DNA from: Spirochaetaceae bacterium
GTDB taxonomy: Bacteria > Spirochaetota > Spirochaetia > DSM-27196 > SKKC01
Direction of reading: 5' to 3'
DNA length: 15,586 nt
Assembly (NCBI GenBank): GCA_003552745.1
Contig: PUOG01000189.1
Location: forward strand, 1-15,586
Made by a program: the position numbers and the translations under genes. This document shows positions 13,827-15,586 of the stretch, piece after piece. Numbering within the stretch: position 1 is the stretch's first letter; each line of letters opens with the position of its first letter. Below the pieces are notes generated by a model. That model made no database searches, was not told the DNA's origin, and saw only the letters and a program-made list of their open reading frames with translations.

Positions 13827-14960
13827 TTACCCACTATCTGCAGAGTCTGCCCCATCCACATCCCAGATCGTCGCGCCGATGAAGCGCTCGCCATCGGTGT
13901 GCTCGTTGAAGTAGTAACAGGTAACCAGCTTACCGTCACTCCTGAGCACCGCGCGGGGGTAGCCCAGGTCGCCGTCACCACCGTCAGAGCGAAGCACGAT
14001 TGGTGTCGACCAGCTTTTGCCCTCGTCGTCGCTTACCACCGCGCGCATGCCGAACGGCGCACTGCGGTATCCGTACACTAGCGCCAGTCGACCGGTCTTC
14101 GTCCGCACCATGGCCGGGGGATTGCTCCCGCGCTCACCCATCGTCGGAACGGCGTCGGCAACCCGCTTCCACGAAGCCCCATCATCTGAGGACGCGTACA
14201 CCCGGATCGACGGGGTGCGGTCCGCCTCCTCGCGCCGCACGGCGGTCAGCAGACGACCACTGTCAAGACGCACCGACGACGGCATGATCTCGAAGCGCTC
14301 GGGTTCGCCACCGAGCGGTGCCTTGATGCGATAAGTTCGACCCCCGTCGCAGGTTTCCGCACAGAGCACGCGCCCCTCGTGGCCATTCGACTTCTGGACG
14401 GTGAGCAGGAAGAGCGCTCGATCCGGGCTCAGCGGCACCACATCGGTGCGGCTCGCAGACTCAATGGAGGGATCGAGGCCGCGCAGACTGAACGGCCCTT
14501 GCCAGGACCGGCATCGGTCGCGCGAGAGATGAAACCAGGAATGGACCCTCCCCGGGGCGTGCGCATGGGTGGTGTGGATGAGCATGACGACCGTTTCCGC
14601 ATCGGTGAAGTCGATCGGATCGGAACGTGGCTGTGGCGGATTCTCGCCCTCATACGGATTCCCGATGCCGAGCTCCGGGATCATATGGGCGTCCGATGCG
14701 AGCGCCCGGCTCTTGGGAGTCGCACCGTTGAACGGTTCAATACTCCAGGTCTCTCCCCCGTCCAGGCTGCGCCCCTGGAGGTTCCTGAACGGTACCGAGG
14801 GGTCGGCCTTGTGTCCGCGCAAACGATTCTCGAACCCGCCTTCGGTGAAGACAACCACGATCTCGTTACCCCACGCCCACATGCCGAAGTTGGCCGGCCA
14901 CCCGGCAAAACGGCCCGCTTCGCGGTACACAGCTGTATGGTAGATGGATGGTTGCGTCAT
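13827..14960 (-). CDS. BNR/Asp-box sialidase-family protein
   Basis: This 377-residue six-bladed beta-propeller protein is of the exo-alpha-sialidase-like superfamily. Five Asp-box-like repeats (SxDxGxxW) are visible: SLDGGETW (65-72), SRDRCRSW (146-153), TCDGGRTY (203-210), SSDDGASW (257-264) and SDDEGKSW (310-317). The closing block GDLGYPRAVLRSDGKLVTCYYFNE, then FIGATIWD, is typical of these proteins. ATG 14960 is chosen because recognisable family sequence begins there; the longer frame to 15104 has no homology features. There is no signal peptide, so it should be cytosolic. Many proteins of this type are not true sialidases and the substrate is unclear. It lies just upstream of the isomerase relic on the same strand, so the two probably belonged to one glycan-degradation operon. 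Confidence 0.85.
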   Translation of the reverse strand: MTQPSIYHTAVYREAGRFAGWPANFGMWAWGNEIVVVFTEGGFENRLRGHKADPSVPFRNLQGRSLDGGETWSIEPFNGATPKSRALASDAHMIPELGIGNPYEGENPPQPRSDPIDFTDAETVVMLIHTTHAHAPGRVHSWFHLSRDRCRSWQGPFSLRGLDPSIESASRTDVVPLSPDRALFLLTVQKSNGHEGRVLCAETCDGGRTYRIKAPLGGEPERFEIMPSSVRLDSGRLLTAVRREEADRTPSIRVYASSDDGASWKRVADAVPTMGERGSNPPAMVRTKTGRLALVYGYRSAPFGMRAVVSDDEGKSWSTPIVLRSDGGDGDLGYPRAVLRSDGKLVTCYYFNEHTDGERFIGATIWDVDGADSADSG

Positions 14961-15066
14961 TTCTGAACGATCACTCTCACAGCCTGTAGCATACCTTCCT
15001 TTGGGATCTTGCGTCCAAAAGTGATGCTGTTCTCGTGGAATCGTCGGGTTGACCGCTGTTTCGCGA

Positions 15067-15095
15067 TTGCCCCCGGCGATACGCCCTCGTATGAT
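15067..15095 (+). promoter_or_regulatory. Candidate promoter of the 3'-terminal gene, predicting a leaderless mRNA
   Basis: TTGCCC (15067-15072) and TATGAT (15090-15095) are 17 bp apart. The ATG at 15103 lies seven bases after the -10, where transcription would start, and no ribosome binding site is present. Confidence 0.45.
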
Positions 15096-15102
15096 ATGAG
15101 AC

Positions 15103-15586
15103 ATGGCAACAACGATTCGGGAGTTTGCTCCGCACGTCTACCGGACGGGCGAGTCGTACGAGTACCTCTTCGAGGTTACGGAGGCCTCGTACACCACCGA
15201 ACAGCTGGAGCGGCTACCGATGATCAAGGATCTGTTCAAGATCGAGGACCTTTACGTCAGGTTCCGGCTTTCCACCGTCTCCGTAGAGCCGAACGAAGTC
15301 CGAAAGAAGATCGAGCTCATCGAGACCGGCTACTGCGAGTTAACGAGCGATAGCTTGTCCGGTGCGGAACGCACGGCAACCGATTATCAGTCGCTCACGT
15401 CGATGATCCCAGAATTCCCGGAAAGCTTGTCGTACACCTATACCGGCGAGGATTTCATCGAGGCTCTTAACCAGGCATTCACTCCCTATCTCACTCATCC
15501 GCTCGGCATCTTTCTGCACTACAAGATGATGGACGTCCATTCTTTCCAGTCGGTGGTAGACGACATTGGCTCAAGCGAGTCGCCCG
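15103..15586 (+). CDS. Unrecognised protein (3' partial)
   Basis: The frame opens at an ATG and runs without a stop to the window edge, giving 161 visible residues starting MATTIREFAPHVYRTGESYEYLF. I do not recognise a family. There is no signal peptide or membrane helix. Composition is rich in Glu, Tyr, Thr and Ser, and the segment LYVRFRLSTVSVEPNEVRKKIE looks like alternating strand and helix. Base composition appears less GC-rich than the neighbouring sugar genes. It is divergent from the BNR gene, with a 142-bp gap carrying a good sigma70-like promoter that places the transcription start at the ATG. Confidence that it is coding comes from the long clean frame with normal amino-acid makeup and the promoter; function is unknown. 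Confidence 0.7.
   Translation, partial: MATTIREFAPHVYRTGESYEYLFEVTEASYTTEQLERLPMIKDLFKIEDLYVRFRLSTVSVEPNEVRKKIELIETGYCELTSDSLSGAERTATDYQSLTSMIPEFPESLSYTYTGEDFIEALNQAFTPYLTHPLGIFLHYKMMDVHSFQSVVDDIGSSESP

Noticed and set aside
14961..15104. N-terminal extension of the BNR protein by 48 codons
   Set aside because: No signal peptide or domain; it would overlap the promoter and start of the divergent gene at 15103.

Overview
The window is GC-rich bacterial DNA with dense coding on both strands. It has no rRNA, tRNA, CRISPR array or recognisable transposase. A tiny lipoprotein with a relaxed lipobox, a MelA-type GH4 glycosidase, AraC regulation and many sugar dehydrogenases fit a free-living, carbohydrate-using Gram-negative. 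My best guess is a high-GC member of the Spirochaetales, but this rests on overall impression and is low confidence.

Layout, left to right. (1) 1-846, + strand: the C-terminal part of an M16 (insulinase/PqqL-type) peptidase whose 5' end lies outside the window. (2) 876-3922, - strand: a DUF429 protein, a zinc-less MDR dehydrogenase and a Gfo/Idh/MocA oxidoreductase. Between the first two lies a C-terminal relic of a MalG-type sugar ABC permease. (3) 4054-4806, + strand: a KduD/glucose-dehydrogenase-like SDR whose GTG start is fixed by a strong ribosome binding site and an upstream TATAAT. (4) 4901-8518: an AraC regulator (-) divergent from a MelA-type GH4 alpha-galactosidase and an MFS sugar permease (+), with a candidate operator in the 55-bp gap. 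This is a self-contained uptake, hydrolysis and regulation module. (5) 8532-9236: a 39-residue acidic lipoprotein (-) with its own terminator, then a 64-residue protein made of two MshEN/GspE-N-like motifs (+). (6) 9316-10713, + strand: a cytoplasmic Cys-type sulfatase, possibly leaderless. (7) 10827-14960, - strand: a BNR/Asp-box sialidase-like protein, a truncated sugar-isomerase TIM-barrel fragment, a zinc alcohol/polyol dehydrogenase and a LarA/DUF2088-type racemase/epimerase. The last two are 2 bp apart. (8) 15103 to the end, + strand: an unrecognised protein cut by the window edge, also possibly leaderless.

Taken together this looks like an accessory carbohydrate-catabolism region. Cytosolic hydrolases (GH4, sulfatase, BNR protein) would release or trim sugars, and several NAD(P)-dependent dehydrogenases plus a LarA-family alpha-hydroxyacid epimerase candidate would convert the products. 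None of the hydrolases has a visible signal peptide, so the substrates must be imported, yet the only intact transporter here is the MFS permease. The two gene relics suggest that older sugar-utilisation operons have been cut and rearranged.
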